Positions 48,101 through 60,987 are shown, counted from the stretch's first letter. The stretch: 64,000 nucleotides of DNA from Acridotheres tristis (GCA_037013685.1 CM072906.1:1840501-1904500); one strand, 5' to 3'. A program made the numbers and translations. Notes: generated by a model not told the origin, from the letters alone.

Positions 48101-51100
48101 CCTACAGCTCCCAGAGCCCAGCAGAGGAGGAAGGCAGACCCAGGGAAGCAGCTATGGCAGGAACAGGCTCCTGCACCCTCCTGAGTAAGGAGGGACACTT
48201 TGCTAGAAGTTTAGGTTTTTTTCAAGAAAGTCCTCTCACAGTGACTCGTTTCAGTAGTCTTCAATAGCTGATCCCATACAGATGGATAAATCTGAAACTG
48301 ATCTTACATTGACTGTTAAAAATGGGAAATTTGACACATCAGGAGTAGGTATTTTGTCACAGCCTGTTCAGGGTTGCTGATATTAAGAGACAAACTTCCA
48401 ACAGCACTGAAACACAAAACCACAGTAACTTTTGCAATCTTCTATAAAAATATTTGTATTCTTACAGCAAATTTAATAAAAATTCTTAAGAGTAACTTTC
48501 ATTTTTGCTCACAGAACCTCATTGTATTTTAATATTGAGCAGGGAAAATTGTTGCAGGGAAAGGTCAGGAGGAAAGGAGAAGTTTGTTTTGTCTGTTTTA
48601 GGAGTCATGGCTTTACACAGCAATGGCCACACTCTGTTCTTCAACTGGCTCCACAACTGATCCAAATATCCACTGGAATTATCCAAGAGAACAGCAAACT
48701 TAGAGAAAATAATCACCTATGGCACATTTTGCTAATAACAGAGGAGGCCTTCCTAGTGCACAGAGCTCATATACTGCTGATAAAGCATTAAACAAAGGAA
48801 ATGGGTGACTTACATTTAAAAGTTTGTTCCATTTCAGTGGGTTTGGGCACAAATTAAGATGTCTTGATGTTATAAAATTGCAACATTACGACTTTTGAAA
48901 CTCCACAAAGCAGGTTGAGGAAGATTATCAGTAATTCTCCTAAGCTGCATACCCAGGTCATTTTTTGCCAAAATGAAATGAATAGCAGAAAGTTTAGAAG
49001 TGCACCCTGTTTTTTCCAGCAATGCCATGCCACCTCTGGGGACAGGCAGCTTCTGGGGCTGGCCAGAGCCAGCCAGGCTAAATCCAGGGACAGCTCAAAA
49101 ACTCCACAATGGCCCCAAAGCACTGCAAACCATGGAAGCAACTGTGTGAGCTCCATCCTGTAGTTTCACACGATTTCCTGCACACTGCTATTGGCTCCCC
49201 ACTGTGACAGATGCCAGCCCCAAACACTGCTGCTCACAGCCAGGGCACCCCCAGCCTCCCTCACATCCCAGAGTGGAATCAGGCAGCTGTAAAGGCAGGA
49301 GTGCTGCCTTCAGTCTACCAGAGACAGAAAAGCAGCCCACTGAGCCAATTCAACAGGCCAGACAGGGGAGCTTTCCACATTTCCACACCCCCTGGCAAGG
49401 GAACAGTGCTCTCAGTGCTGTTCACTGACGCTTTGAAAGTGTCCTTACACATTTTTCAAAGCCATGGCCCACGTCTGTGCCTCTGAATCCATGGAGTTAC
49501 AGCACCCAGGAGCTGGACCTAGGGCTACAGAAGCCTGAGCAGGAGTGTGAGCATCCATGGGAGGCTGAGATGCTCCTGAGGCTGCTCCTGTGGCTTCCAG
49601 CACTCACAGTGAGGCACCACAGCCCTGCAGCAGCCCCTGCACCCCAGCAATGCTGCAAACCCACCCTTGCTGCCGGGAGCCACAGCCAAACCCATCACTC
49701 CCACACCTCCTGCCCTGGGGAAAAATGAGTCTGTAGAAGGGAAAACAAGAATCAAGTAACTTCTGCAATCTAAGTTTTCATAACAAATGTGAGGATGAAC
49801 TTCTGTGCTTACTATTAATCTGCAGACAAACCCATACGTTAGAAATCTTGGCCAAAATGTATTTATAGAATACAAAAAAAAAAAATTAAAAAGTTCTGGA
49901 TGACTTCCTTTTCAAATTAAAAATGGTCACTTTATTATACTGTCTTATAATACTTAAGCTAGCATTTAATTTATCTACAAGCAGACTCAGTCAAAATTAA
50001 TTTTTTGGTTAATTCCTTACTGGTAACACGCATGGAAACTTTTAAGACAGCAATTGATTGCAGTGAACATTTAAAATATGGTTCACTTCCTGGCACATTT
50101 AACAATCATTTAAGTTTTCAATTAAAGTAGGATGCCAACATTAAAAGAAAAAAGATAATCCTGAGAGACAATAGCTGCCCTGTGCACAAGAAACTCATTT
50201 TTTTACTAAAATTCTCAAGATGTCTAATATAATTGGGCTAGCCCAAAAGTGACTGTTTCTATTCTCCTTTTTTTCAGGTGGAATTGGCTGGGAGTTGTGT
50301 ACACGGGGGCACTTCCTCTGCCACAGCATTACCTGGTCAGGTAAGAGCAGTGACATCTCTGCAACTCTATCTCAGAGCCAACTGGAGCCAAAAGACAAAG
50401 TGAAATGCAGCAGGGCAGAGCAGAAAGAGTGGCAATATTTGCATTAGAAATAAAAACATGCCAACATTGCTCATTTTCTTGCAAGCCTGATCACACACAA
50501 GCACAACAGCGACAGCAGGCGCAAGCACGGGAGCAAAGAAACCCTTCCTCTGCCTCAGCCTGGGGGTGAGCAGCTCACACCAGCAGCTTCAGAGAAACGG
50601 GGGAGATCTCTTCATATCCCCCTGCTCATTGCTGTGCCCAGTGTGACCTGCATTCCTCCACGCTCCTCCTTGGCTCTGCAAGCTCCACACATGTCAGGAG
50701 CTAATGGCCATTCTGAGCCCTGCTTAAGGGACAATCCACACTGCCCAACAGCTGATATTTCATCCAGACTGGCCAAACACCAACCTCTAACCAAGTGTGA
50801 CGCTTTTATTGTTCTGTGTGTGCCTGGGGGCTGTGTGCCTGCACTGCTGCTGAAGCTGCTCACACCCAGCAGGCTCTGAGCTGGGCAGTGCACACAGCAG
50901 CACACAGACAGGATCAAACCATCACACCAAATACAGTGGTTCTGAGGCTGAGATGTAGGCATTTGCTACTTCAGCATCAATAAACAGTATCTGGGTAGAG
51001 CTCCTGTTTCCTTTAGGCACATATAGGGCAGGGGCATGGCAGAAACAAGGCCCTTTTCTTCCACCCTCATCAGCCCTGCAAGGGAAGCTCTCCATGGAGA

Positions 51101-53646
51101 AGCCATTTTGAGTCCCTGGGACTTCCCAAAATGTATTTTTAAGCCTTCTAGCAAGGATAACATCCTTAGTAATCAATTTGACTCATGATTACTATTTCAA
51201 ACACAGACTCATACCCAGACGAAAAAAGCACACTTACATGGCAATATATACAGAACAATAACATTGCCAGATGGTATAATACTGAACAGAATTAATTTCA
51301 CACATGATGTTTTCAAGGTGTTAAAATATGTCACAGCTTCTGCTAATAAAACATCTTCCTCTTCCCTCCTCCTTTTAAGAAAACGCTCCGTTCCCACCAG
51401 CCTGTATTTTACATTATATGTGCTTCCATCCTGATAAGGGCAGCTGATTGCTTGCAAACCTAATTACAGTCAAATGAAAGTCTTTCAGAACCATCATTAG
51501 CAATTAGGACCTGCTGGATTTGCAGTGTATCATTTAGAGAGGTATAATTCAATAGCTTATTGAAAAATTGCAGGTGAAACTGGTGATTAGGAGGGGGGGA
51601 CGCCTGTGACACGTCACTGCGGGCGAACATTCGGTGGAGTGGCAGCTCCCCGAGCACTGATCAGTGACTGCAGGGGTTTGTTCTGCCTGAGCACAGCCCT
51701 GCCCAGCCCACATTGGCATCCCGGGACCAGCTCTGCTCTCCCCCAGCCTGGCTTTGTCTGGCTCTCCTGGAATCCAAAGTGCCCATTCAGGAGCTCGGGG
51801 AAGTCATGGGGGATGTGCAGCGTGGAACAACAGGCGCACGAAGGCACACACATCATTTTTCAGTCCTTCCTGCAGAGAACAGCAGTCTTTTCTGTGCCCA
51901 TTGAGCTCAATTATATATTATCAGGGCCCAGAAGTTGTGTGGATGCTTTGGAGCAGCTGGGTGCCTTCACAGATGATGCACTGGATACGGTGACTGCGGG
52001 TTAAGTGCAGCTGGAGATTTCTGTGGCCTCTGATCAGAGGCAAACAGCAGTCGAGAATCACAAAATGCTTGTAATTCAAGCACTGTTTGTCACCCACGGC
52101 GGTTTCCAAACGGGAAACGAGAAGGGGACTGAATGGCAGCCCAGCTTTCAGCACATGCTTCCACACAGACAGGAATCCACACACCAAGCATGTGTGAAGA
52201 TAAAGTGTGGGTCCCTGCCAAGGGTGAAATGACCAACTGGCCAGCACAAAACACTCAGCACGTCCACAGCACATGGTGGATTGGATAAACTGAGCTGGAC
52301 ATTAGCAGAGACAGGGGATCTTCACTCTCAAAACCTGCCCCTCTCTAGGCATCCCCCTCCATTTGCACACCATTACCCCTCAAAAACCCCACACAGCCCA
52401 GCCTACACCTCTGCAAAGCCTCACCTCTTCATCCCTCCCCCACAGATCTCTTTCCCATTTTCTATCCTACAAAGGGTTCTCAAAGCCCAGATCTACCCAT
52501 CCCTTTTATCACATGAGAATCTTCTCCCACTGTATTACTACACCCACTCGTGCTGTGATGTAGCCTCAAAGCTCAGTTACCCAGATATGGCCCTTTCTGT
52601 TCTTTCAGAGCTGTAATCTGATTTTTTTTCATCATTTCATGGGTTATTTTTCAAATCTAATATTGTTTGATATGTTAGATTAATAACTAGCGTTTGAGTG
52701 ACATGGTACCAACACATTTTTGTTAAACCAGTGGCCCCTGCAAGTCCTGTTGCTGGTGACACTTGCTGTAGGTGCCTTCACACTTTTGGCCACGCTGGCA
52801 CAGAATCAAACCATGCTGTGTAGGCTGCAGCACAAACAGCAATTCCACTCATTTCAAAGTGGCTGCACTAGCAGTTTGAATCTGAAATAAACCCTAAACC
52901 AAGCAGCTTCTCCCTTTGCCTGCAGAATGGAAACATGATCTCCCTTTCCATCAATGTCTACCATATCTACCAATGTCTTTCCATATCTGCCTACCTGATT
53001 CTGGCTGGTACTACTGCCAGGGCATGTGGCTTTGTGCCACATTCTACCAGTCAGGAGTGATGTTTCCTACATCACATACAAAGCCAGGCCTCTAGCAGTG
53101 CAAAACCAGCCCCAAAATCCCACACACAGCTTCCAATCCCCTGTGCTGCCATGAACGAGGTAGTTTCACAGCTCAGGTTCCTTCCTGATCTTCAGCAGTT
53201 TGAGAGTCACTGAAATCCACTGGCTGCCAGTAAAGGAATCCCAAACCCCAGAGGTTCAAGCCTTTCTCACTCTCTCGGGCTGATGCGTGCTGTAGGCAGG
53301 ATTTCCAGGGTGTCTGACCTCACACTGCAGAAATCCCCATTTCTTCCCTTGCCCAGAGCTACAGTAGGGAGCCCCAGAGATGAAACACTTCTCCGTGCTG
53401 GGTAGGCACTCCCAGAGCCCACCCACAATTTCATTTTCAATTAGCAGCTCTTAGAAAAGGAGTAATGAAAGCAGTTGCTAAAGAGCACTCAGATGTCATT
53501 GAGAGCCTGCAAACCCAAACTGTAAATAGCACATTGTAAATGGCTTGTCAGCACAGTGAGCTCTCCCCGCGATCACAGTGCCGCTGACAATGCAGCCACA
53601 TCTGCTGCGCTGCCCATGTGCCCCCAGCACCGCCCAGCCCTGGGAC
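45148..53646. other. Long unique intronic stretch
   Basis: No exon or transposon recognised. Small features are three exact GATCTA units at 47929-47946 and an AT-rich block at 46920-47420 with TTGATTAGTGATTTG-type motifs. The part at 51590-52000 is G/C-richer. Confidence 0.45.
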
Positions 53647-55545
53647 CAGAGAGCCCAGAGAGCTCTGAGAGCTCTGAGAGAGAGCCCTGAGAGCCCTGAG
53701 AGTCCTGAGAGAGCCCTGAGAGAGCCCTGAGAGCCCTGAGAGAGCCCTGAGAGAGCCCTGAGAGCCCTGAGAGCCCTGAGAGAGCCCTGAGAGAGCCCTG
53801 AGAGTCCTGAGAGAGCCCTGAGAGAGCCCTGAGAGCCCTGAGAGCTCTGAGAGAGCCCTGAGAGCCCAGAGAGCCCTGAGAGAGCCCTGAGAGCCCTGAG
53901 AGCCCTGAGAGAGCCCTGAGAGCCCTGAGAGCTCTGAGAGAGAGCCCTGAGAGAGCCCTGAGAGCCCTGAGAGAGCCCTGAGAGCTCTGAGAGCTCTGAG
54001 AGAGCCCTGAGAGCCCTGAGAGCTCTGAGAGCCCTGAGAGCCCTGAGAGCTCTGAGAGAGAGTCCTGAGAGAGCCCTGAGAGCCCTGAGAGCTCTGAGAG
54101 CCCTGAGAGAGCCCTGAGAGCTCTGAGAGAGCCCTGAGAGCCCTGAGAGAGCCCTGAGAGAGCCCTGAGAGCCCTGAGAGCCCTGAGAGCCCTGAGAGAG
54201 CCCTGAGAGTCCTGAGAGCCCTGAGAGAGCCCTGAGAGCCCTGAGAGAGCCCTGAGAGCCCTGAGAGAGCCCTGAGAGAGCCCTGAGAGCCCTGAGAGCC
54301 CTGAGAGAGCCCTGAGAGAGCCCTGAGAGCTCTGAGAGAGCCCTGAGAGAGCCCTGAGAGAGCCCTGAGAGTCCTGAGAGCCCTGAGAGCCCTGAGAGCC
54401 CTGAGAGAGCCCTGAGAGCCCTGAGAGCCCTGAGAGCCCTGAGAGAGCCCTGAGAGCCCTGAGAGAGCCCTGAGAGCCCTGAGAGCCCTGAGAGCCCTGA
54501 GAGAGCCCTGAGAGCCCTGAGAGTCCTCAGAGAGCCCTGAGAGCCCTGAGAGCCCTGAGAGAGCCCTGAGAGAGCCCTGAGAGAGCCCTGAGAGCCCTGA
54601 GAGCTCTGAGAGAGCCCTGAGAGCCCTGAGAGAGCCCTGAGAGCCCTGAGAGCCCTGAGAGAGTCCTGAGAGAGCCCTGAGAGCCCTGAGAGAGCCCTGA
54701 GAGAGCCCTGAGAGAGCCCTGAGAGCTCTGAGAGCCCTGAGAGAGCCCTGAGAGCTCTGAGGGAGCCCAGAGAGCCCAGAGAGCTCTGAGAGCTCTGAGA
54801 GAGCTCTGAGAGCCCTGAGAGAGCCCTGAGAGTCCTGAGAGCTCTGAGAGCCCTGAGAGAGCGCAGAGAGCCCTGAGAGCTCTGAGAGCTCTGAGAGAGC
54901 CCTGAGAGCCCTGAGAGTCCTGAGAGAGCCCTGAGAGCCCTGAGAGTCCTGAGAGAGCTCTGAGAGAGCCCTGAGAGCCCTGAGAGTCCTGAGAGAGCTC
55001 TGAGAGAGCCCTGAGAGCCCTGAGAGAGCCCTGAGAGAGCCCTGAGAGAGCCCTGAGAGCCCAGAGAGCCCTGAGAGAGTCCTGAGAGCCCAGACAGAGA
55101 GTCCTGAGAGCCCTGAGAGAGCCCTGAGAGCCCTGAGAGAGTCCTGAGAGCACTGAGAAAGCACTGAGAGCCCTGAGAGCCATGAGAGCCCTGAGAGCCA
55201 TGAGAGCCATGAGAGAGCCCTGAGAGAGCCATGAGAGAGCCCTGAGAGAGCCATGAGAGCACTGAGAAAGCACTGAGAGCCATGAGAGCCATGAGAGCCA
55301 TGAGAGAGCCATTAGAGACCTGAGAGAGCCCTGAGAAAGCCATGAGAGCCCTGAGAGAGCCATGAGAGCCATGAGAGAGCCATGAGAGAGTCCTGAGAGA
55401 GCCATGAGAGACCTGAGAGAGCCATGAGAGAGCCATGAGAGCCATGAGAGAGCCCTGAGAGAGCCATGAGAGACCTGAGAGAGCCATGAGAGAGCACTGA
55501 GAGAGCCCCGAGAGCTCTGAGAGAGCCCTGAGAGCTCTGAGAGCC
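53647..55545 (+). repeat. 1.9-kb GAGAGCCCT minisatellite
   Basis: Units are mostly 9 bp (GCCCTGAGA) or 11 bp (GCCCTGAGAGA), with variants GCTCTGAGA and GTCCTGAGA, and GCCATGAGA concentrated in 55150-55500. On the minus strand, the AUTS2 sense strand, the array reads CTCTCAGGG and lacks stop codons, giving false open frames of up to 686 codons. Four GGG runs with 6-nt loops on the minus strand, for example 54163-54192, meet the G-quadruplex pattern. Confidence 0.97.
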
Positions 55546-58500
55546 TGCACAGCCACCCCGACAGCAGGACAGCCTCAGCCACACTGGGGTTGCACCCTGT
55601 GCAGCACTGAGGCACATCAGCATCTCAGGTGTTGTGCCAGGTGTGCTGGCACTAAATGCACACAGGGAAACACGAGGTGCTCTCAGGTGTCAATGGCAGG
55701 GGACAAGGATGGCTGTCCAAAGGCTCAGCAGTCTCGAGTTTAAGATGCAGAGATTCAGGATGAGACTGCCAAGGGGATTGTGGACTTAATTCTGAGAAGG
55801 AACAGCTTCAACCCTCCCCTCCCTCCCCTTTAATTGATTCATGTAATGGACTGCAAGGTGAAAGCCAATGGTTTATAACACTTGTAGCTGGGGCCTGCCA
55901 GAGTCAGCAGTGTATCTTCTGCTGCTGTTTTTCCCATTTTTCCTTTATCTCATTACAATTTACCTCCTAATTCATTTCTCCATCATGGGTTTTCTTCCCT
56001 CTATTTATCATCCGCCTCCTATTTATTACCATTTGTCTGCTTCCCTGCACTCCTGCAGTATCTGGGCTTGGGATTTGATATTCTGGAAGCATCTCTGCAA
56101 TCGGGTGCTGAAGGCAGAGCCCAGCAGCCGCTGGCTCTCGTGCACATGGGGGCCAGCCAAGGCACCCCTCGCCCACCACACACACTGCTGGTTTAGCAGC
56201 ATATCCAGACATGATCCTCTTCTGCAAGAAGATGCAAGAACCTCCCACCAGATGAAGAAAAACAGTGAAGGAAATGGTGGAGGTAGCAAAAGTCAGCGTC
56301 TTCTGCTCTTTCCAAATCACACACCCACTGAACAAAGAGAAATGATCCTTCCCCCTCATTATCAAAATACTCTCAACCCTCCTTGTGCCCCGAAAGCTCA
56401 TTGTTTCGTGGTGTGCCCCACTGTGCTCAGACCTCGAGGAATAAAATCTCATTAAAACCCATTAAAAAAATGTTTGCCACCCTTTTACTAGTTTAAAAAT
56501 GTTCTCTTTAAGATTTCCAAATGATTTTTACAGAAAGCACAAAAATACATGCCATCACCAATTAACGTAAAGGAAATTAAATTTAAAACGCTGGAGAAAT
56601 ATTCTGATGAGTCTTATGTTTGCTTAACGCTAAAATTTCCTTGAGGCATTTAATAAGTACATTTATAAAAGCTCACAAAGCAGTGTTCAAAAGTCTTCTC
56701 GCTAGTAAAATATGAGCCTTAATTAACCTACAGTTTCACATTTTCTGGATTTCAATAAACCTGTAGGCATTTCAGCAGAGCTGGATAAATACCTGCATGA
56801 ATACTGCAAGGATTTTCTCTGAAAACTAATTAGCAATGCTTTCAATAGCTGACTTCAACTAAATCTGCTTGACAAGGGAGCTTCATACCCTAAATCCTGC
56901 AGTGAGAGCTACTTCCAGCAGATAACAGATTTCACAGGAAAGCATATCCAACAGGACTGTCAACCACTGGAAAAACTATGAACGAGATCTGCAGGTATAA
57001 AACGTTTCCCAGCAAGGACAGACTGCAGCCAAGGTCTAACGTGAGCACAGGGCTGCAAGTGACAGCTCTGAGATTGCATCCTGCCATCCAGCTACCCTCA
57101 TCACAGGTGACAATTCAGGATCCCCCCAGGGACAGGAGAGGCAGGATAAATTGTTTATGTATCAAATATAAAGTCCTAATATAGCAAGGACACTGTATAC
57201 ATGCAGGAGCCTCCTGAACTTTAAGTGGCTCTGGACACTCCTGCTGTGTCACACACAAACCACGGTGGCCCCAGTTCTTGGCTCACTGCTGTGTGAGGAG
57301 GTTGACAAGCAAATCCACTTCCACTTCAGGAGCCCAGGGATGCAGTGGGATGGACCTGGTGGGGAAAGCAACCCAAAGTGTGCAGCCAGGAGTCACTTGA
57401 GGTGGAAGAGTGTAACATGATCAGAAAAAAACATGCTCAGAATGTATCAATCTCCTCCTTCTTTTTTGCTCGTCACCATTTGTCTTGAAAGAGGTCAGAA
57501 AATGCTTACCCAAAACTCTTTCTATAGGTGGCATATCTTTCCAAACAATTTTGTAGTCTTTTCCATGACATCTTTTTTCCATGTTAAGTGCCAAAGCAGT
57601 ATGGGTTTGTCAGCACCTACACTGTTCATAAGACTTAAATGTTCTTATCTGAGGAGCTCTACCCCTACCAGATGTATTACATTTATATTGAGCAAGATAC
57701 TTTATTTCCTCTCAGTCTTATGTCTTAGGAATTAGGCAGAGTACTCAGATTTATCTGCTCAAAGGAAAAGCATTTTCCATGACATTTGTCAACTCAATAC
57801 CTTCCAAGCCAATGCATATTCATTCCCAAAAACACAACCTCACAAATAATCTCCATCAGCAGGGAGATGAAATTGTGGGCAGAAACGTTCCACCTGCCAT
57901 TAGGCCCCACTAGGAGAGTTCACAGTGCACAGAGTCAGTTCTGCCCAAAGCACACACATCTGACAGACCAACCCAGAACAGAGACCACTGAGGGGAACAC
58001 AGGAAACAGTCAAGGAAACAGCAACCTTCAATATCTGTTGATATTGGAATCATTGCATCAAGTATCCTGGAGAGTTTTCCCCACCTTCCCTTAAAATTCC
58101 AAGTAAAATTAAATCATAAAAACCACCTTTAACAGCTGGGAGTGTAGAACAGGCATTTTACAATTTGTTTGCTCTGCTGAAGTGCTGTATAATCTCTCAC
58201 TATATTTCTATATGCAGCTTAACATATAGGCTTCAAAATTGTCATGAAAACCTATTTCTTCCCAGCTTCTCTAACTCTGCATATCAAAACTGAATACAAC
58301 TCAGCATACTCGTCATCCTCAATGTTCCTTCCATGTCCCTGAACTCACCAAATGAGAAGCAGTGAATTCTCACTATTTGCTGTAAGTTTCCCTGCAAAGC
58401 AAGGTTTGCTTTGCACTAAGCAAGGATGAAAACTGATTCCATGAATATCAACCATCCCCATTAAATGTTTAAATTTTGGTTCAAGAATCATTAACATCAC

Positions 58501-59192
58501 TCAAATACAGGCAAAAGCTGACCTAGTCACTGCTACTATGTACCATTATCAGCATCATAGAAATCACACTTGTCACACATTCTTCTTTAAAAAACACAAC
58601 AAACACAGTCATGAAGACAAATCCAGCGTTTACAGCCTCAAGCTTTGCAATCCTGGATGTTGTCTGCTCACTTCCACCAGTGTTGGGAAGGCAGAAGTTC
58701 TTGCTTAGGGCAGGTGATCAGTAACCCAGGGCAGCAGACACCAGCACCACTGACACCTCACAAAGGAGCTCCTCACACTCGAATCAGTCTTAGAGCTTTG
58801 CCCTGATTAACAGCTGCCCTTCTTGCAATTGCCTCACCTCACCCTGGATGTTCAGAGTTCTCTTCTGTGTACAAAGCCTGAAGACAAGAAGGTCTTTATA
58901 GGACAAAGTTGGCCTCACAATCACAGAGAGACCCCATTTGTTTGCCCTTACAGTCTCACAGCCAGCCTGTGGAAAGCTCTTCCCACCTTTAGACATTTAT
59001 TAATCAGATCAGCATCAATGCATCACTTGCTCTCCCTCTCAGTCTGCCGGTGGTAGGACACTGCACCAAGAGCCCAAGAACAAAACAACTACAAAAGCAT
59101 TACAATAAACAATCCCACAAAAGGAGAAATTGGCTTCTACATACCATGAGCCAGCGGGCAGAGCCCTCCCTCCCCGCAGCAGGAAACTTGTG
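55546..59192. other. Unique intronic sequence next to the AUTS2 exon
   Basis: Includes an AT-rich, motif-containing stretch at 56460-56900 (CACCAATTAACG, CTTAATTAACC). A 195-codon frame at 55868-56455 has no recognisable product. No other exon seen. Confidence 0.5.
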
Positions 59193-59198
59193 TCCCAC
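59193..59198 (-). promoter_or_regulatory. AUTS2: 5' splice site of the AUTS2 exon
   Basis: The minus strand reads AGACAG|GTGGGA. The GT is present but the intron positions GGGA are a weaker match than GTAAGT. Reading on past the site gives VGHKFPAAG, which no longer resembles AUTS2 and supports the boundary. Confidence 0.8.
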
Positions 59199-59408
59199 CT
59201 GTCTGAGCCCCTTGGGTAACTTCTTCCTTTTGCCAAGGTGCTGGCACAGGTTCCGGTCATTCTCCCGGTCCGAGCTGTACTGGTGCTGGTGGAGTCTGTT
59301 CTTTTTTGGGAGGTATGACAGCCCATTGGTGAGTGCTTCCCGTTTCTTCTTGGCTAGAGGGTTCTGTCGCTTCTCCACACGTTCCTGAGGTTTCAGAGCT
59401 ACGTCCTT
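59199..59408 (-). CDS. AUTS2: AUTS2 internal coding exon (exon 2 by human numbering)
   Basis: This 210-nt exon encodes 70 codons, in phase 0 at both ends. It is preceded on the minus strand by a pyrimidine tract ending CTCTGCAG and followed by CAG|GTGGGA. The peptide begins [15 protein letters not shown], continues with [12 protein letters not shown], and ends with [19 protein letters not shown] and LPKGLRQ. I recognise this as the N-terminal part of AUTS2, just after the exon-1 block ending FEALE; the paralogue FBRSL1 matches less well as I recall it. AUTS2 is a nuclear protein that joins a PCGF3/5-type PRC1 complex and turns it towards activation through CK2 and p300; a cytoplasmic role in Rac1 signalling and neuronal migration is also reported. 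Visible features are lysine/arginine clusters that could act in nuclear targeting, and no membrane segment. The stretch between the two conserved blocks ([17 protein letters not shown]) differs from the human version as I remember it. The homology is from memory; splice sites and frame are seen directly. Confidence 0.9.
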
Positions 59409-59431
59409 CTGCAGAGGGAGGAGAAAAAAAC
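59409..59431 (-). promoter_or_regulatory. AUTS2: 3' splice site of the AUTS2 exon
   Basis: Read on the minus strand, a T/C-rich tract runs into CTCCCTCTGCAG, and the AAG codon of the exon follows at once. This fixes the exon start at 59408. Confidence 0.85.
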
Positions 59432-60269
59432 ACAGTGGTCAAACTGCAGCTCTGGTTTGATCAGCAAAGCACTCTCAGGGCAGTGCTGCAGGCACCAGAA
59501 AAGGAACAAACCCACTCTTCCCTGATGTCCTCTTAATCAAAAGATAGGCAAATGCTAAATAAAATCGGCAGGATGAAGTGAGTGCATGGAAGGAGACACA
59601 TCCCCCTTGAGACTTCACACAGTCAACCTCAATTCTCATAAGCACCTCATGTATCAAGAGAGCACACATTTAGAAGGCAGCGTTTGTTTATAATGCTTAA
59701 ATGATTTAAACAATGCTTGACTTTTCAATATTTATTCTTATTATTTCTTGTATTTGAGAAGCCAAGGCATGAGCTGACCTAAATCCAATTTGGGCCAATG
59801 AATCTGCATTGACTTCAGGGCACACTTCCCTCAAGCCTGACTTAGGCAGTAGATTTCCAGATGTCAGGGAAAGGGGTGAAAAGTGCATGAAAAAAGCAAC
59901 TCATATTTGAAAACTTTGTCACTGACCCTTTAACCCCCAGAATCAATGTCTGTCTATATAGAAATACTCCACCCTTGTAACACAAATGTGAGTTTTGTCA
60001 CGTAGCCCACAGCTGTTTTCTTACAAATAACCTGCAACACACAGAATCCCTATTTTCATTTCAGATAAATGTCACTTGAAATGAAGCCTTTTGAATAGCA
60101 TAGAATTAAAGGCAGAGGAATAGGAGGCTGAAGAATTCATTAGGAGAGAAGAATGAGAAGCTATTGAGAAGTTGTTAATTTCAGTGCATATTCTGCGCCC
60201 AGTAAATGCAATGTGCTGAGTCACATTTGTTCCCAGAACTGCCCACACTGGGGTCTGGTGCTGCCCTGG
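59432..60269. other. Unique intronic sequence
   Basis: Nothing recognised between the AUTS2 acceptor and the LTR. Confidence 0.5.
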
Positions 60270-60274
60270 GAGGG
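60270..60274 (+). repeat. Target-site duplication, left copy
   Basis: GAGGG directly before the LTR, repeated exactly at 60988-60992 directly after it. Confidence 0.8.
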
Positions 60275-60987
60275 TGTTTTAGGTTACAGCACAGGATGTG
60301 CCAGCAGTGTGTATTGTGTCACCATGTGCTAACCCAGCTGGGGCAGTGATCCTGATCTCTGTGGAGATATCCTCTGCTAATGGGCCATGTGTTAACCCAG
60401 CTGGGGCAGTGTTCTTTATCTTCCCACAGCCCATCCTCCCTCCAGGAGATCTCTCCTGTCCATGGCCATGCAGTCCCAGGGCAGGGCTGATCAAATTCCA
60501 TCATCCCATTGGGAGATGCTCCAGCCAGGGGCAGGAGCCAAACATTTCCTACCCAGATCAAAGGTGAGATTTGGAACAGCAGAGCAGCCTTTTCCCACTG
60601 GATCCCAGAGGAAAACCAGAGCCTTGCACATCATCCCTGGAGCTTTGGAGGAAAACTGCACCTTGTGCAGGAGCCCTGCTCCAGCAGAACCACATCTGTC
60701 CCTGCAGGAGGATGCAGCCACCATGGAATGGCACTGCACCAACCCTGACTGACTGACGGGGGCACCTTGGATTCTGACTCTGGCAGTGCTTTGGGTTTGT
60801 TCTCTGTAATACTGGATTTCTATTTTAATTTTCCTGGTAAAGAACTGTTATTCCTATTCCCATGTCTTTGCCTGAGGGCCCCTTAATTTTAAAATTATAA
60901 TAATGTGGAGGGAGGGGGCTTACACTGTCCATTTTAAAAAGAGGCTCCTGCCTTTCTTGGGAGACACCTGTCTCTCAAACCAAGGCA
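60275..60987 (+). mobile_element. Solo LTR, ERVL-like, passerine type
   Basis: The 713-bp element runs from TGTTTTAGG to CAAGGCA and is flanked by exact GAGGG pentamers (60270-60274 and 60988-60992). A 5-bp duplication and TG...CA ends fit an ERVL-type (class III) insertion. Blocks such as CTTGCACATCATCCCTGGAG, AACCCTGACTGACTGACGGG and GTAAAGAACTGTTATTCC are familiar from finch LTRs. A 26-bp block is duplicated inside at 60323-60348 and 60386-60411 (period 63 bp). No internal retroviral genes adjoin it, so it is a solo LTR left by recombination. Confidence 0.85.

Larger units (their letters stand above)
1..59198 (-). other. AUTS2: AUTS2 intron downstream of the named exon (intron 2), partial
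   Basis: Everything left of the exon is taken as one intron on the sense (minus) strand, because no further AUTS2 coding block was found. AUTS2 introns at this end of the gene are hundreds of kilobases in mammals, so an intron longer than 59 kb in a bird is expected. The intron holds CR1 and LTR insertions, minisatellites and a CpG island with a possible internal promoter. The next exon should lie beyond position 1. Confidence 0.7.

Noticed and set aside
53496..55623. A 686-codon minus-strand frame that looks like leucine-rich repeats (LRALSGLSQGS)
   Set aside because: The pattern follows the 9- and 11-bp DNA repeat, appears in three frames, and lacks leucine-rich-repeat spacing and an asparagine ladder.
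55868..56455. A 195-codon frame with a hydrophobic start
   Set aside because: The hydrophobic part comes from T-rich DNA; the rest shows no family resemblance.
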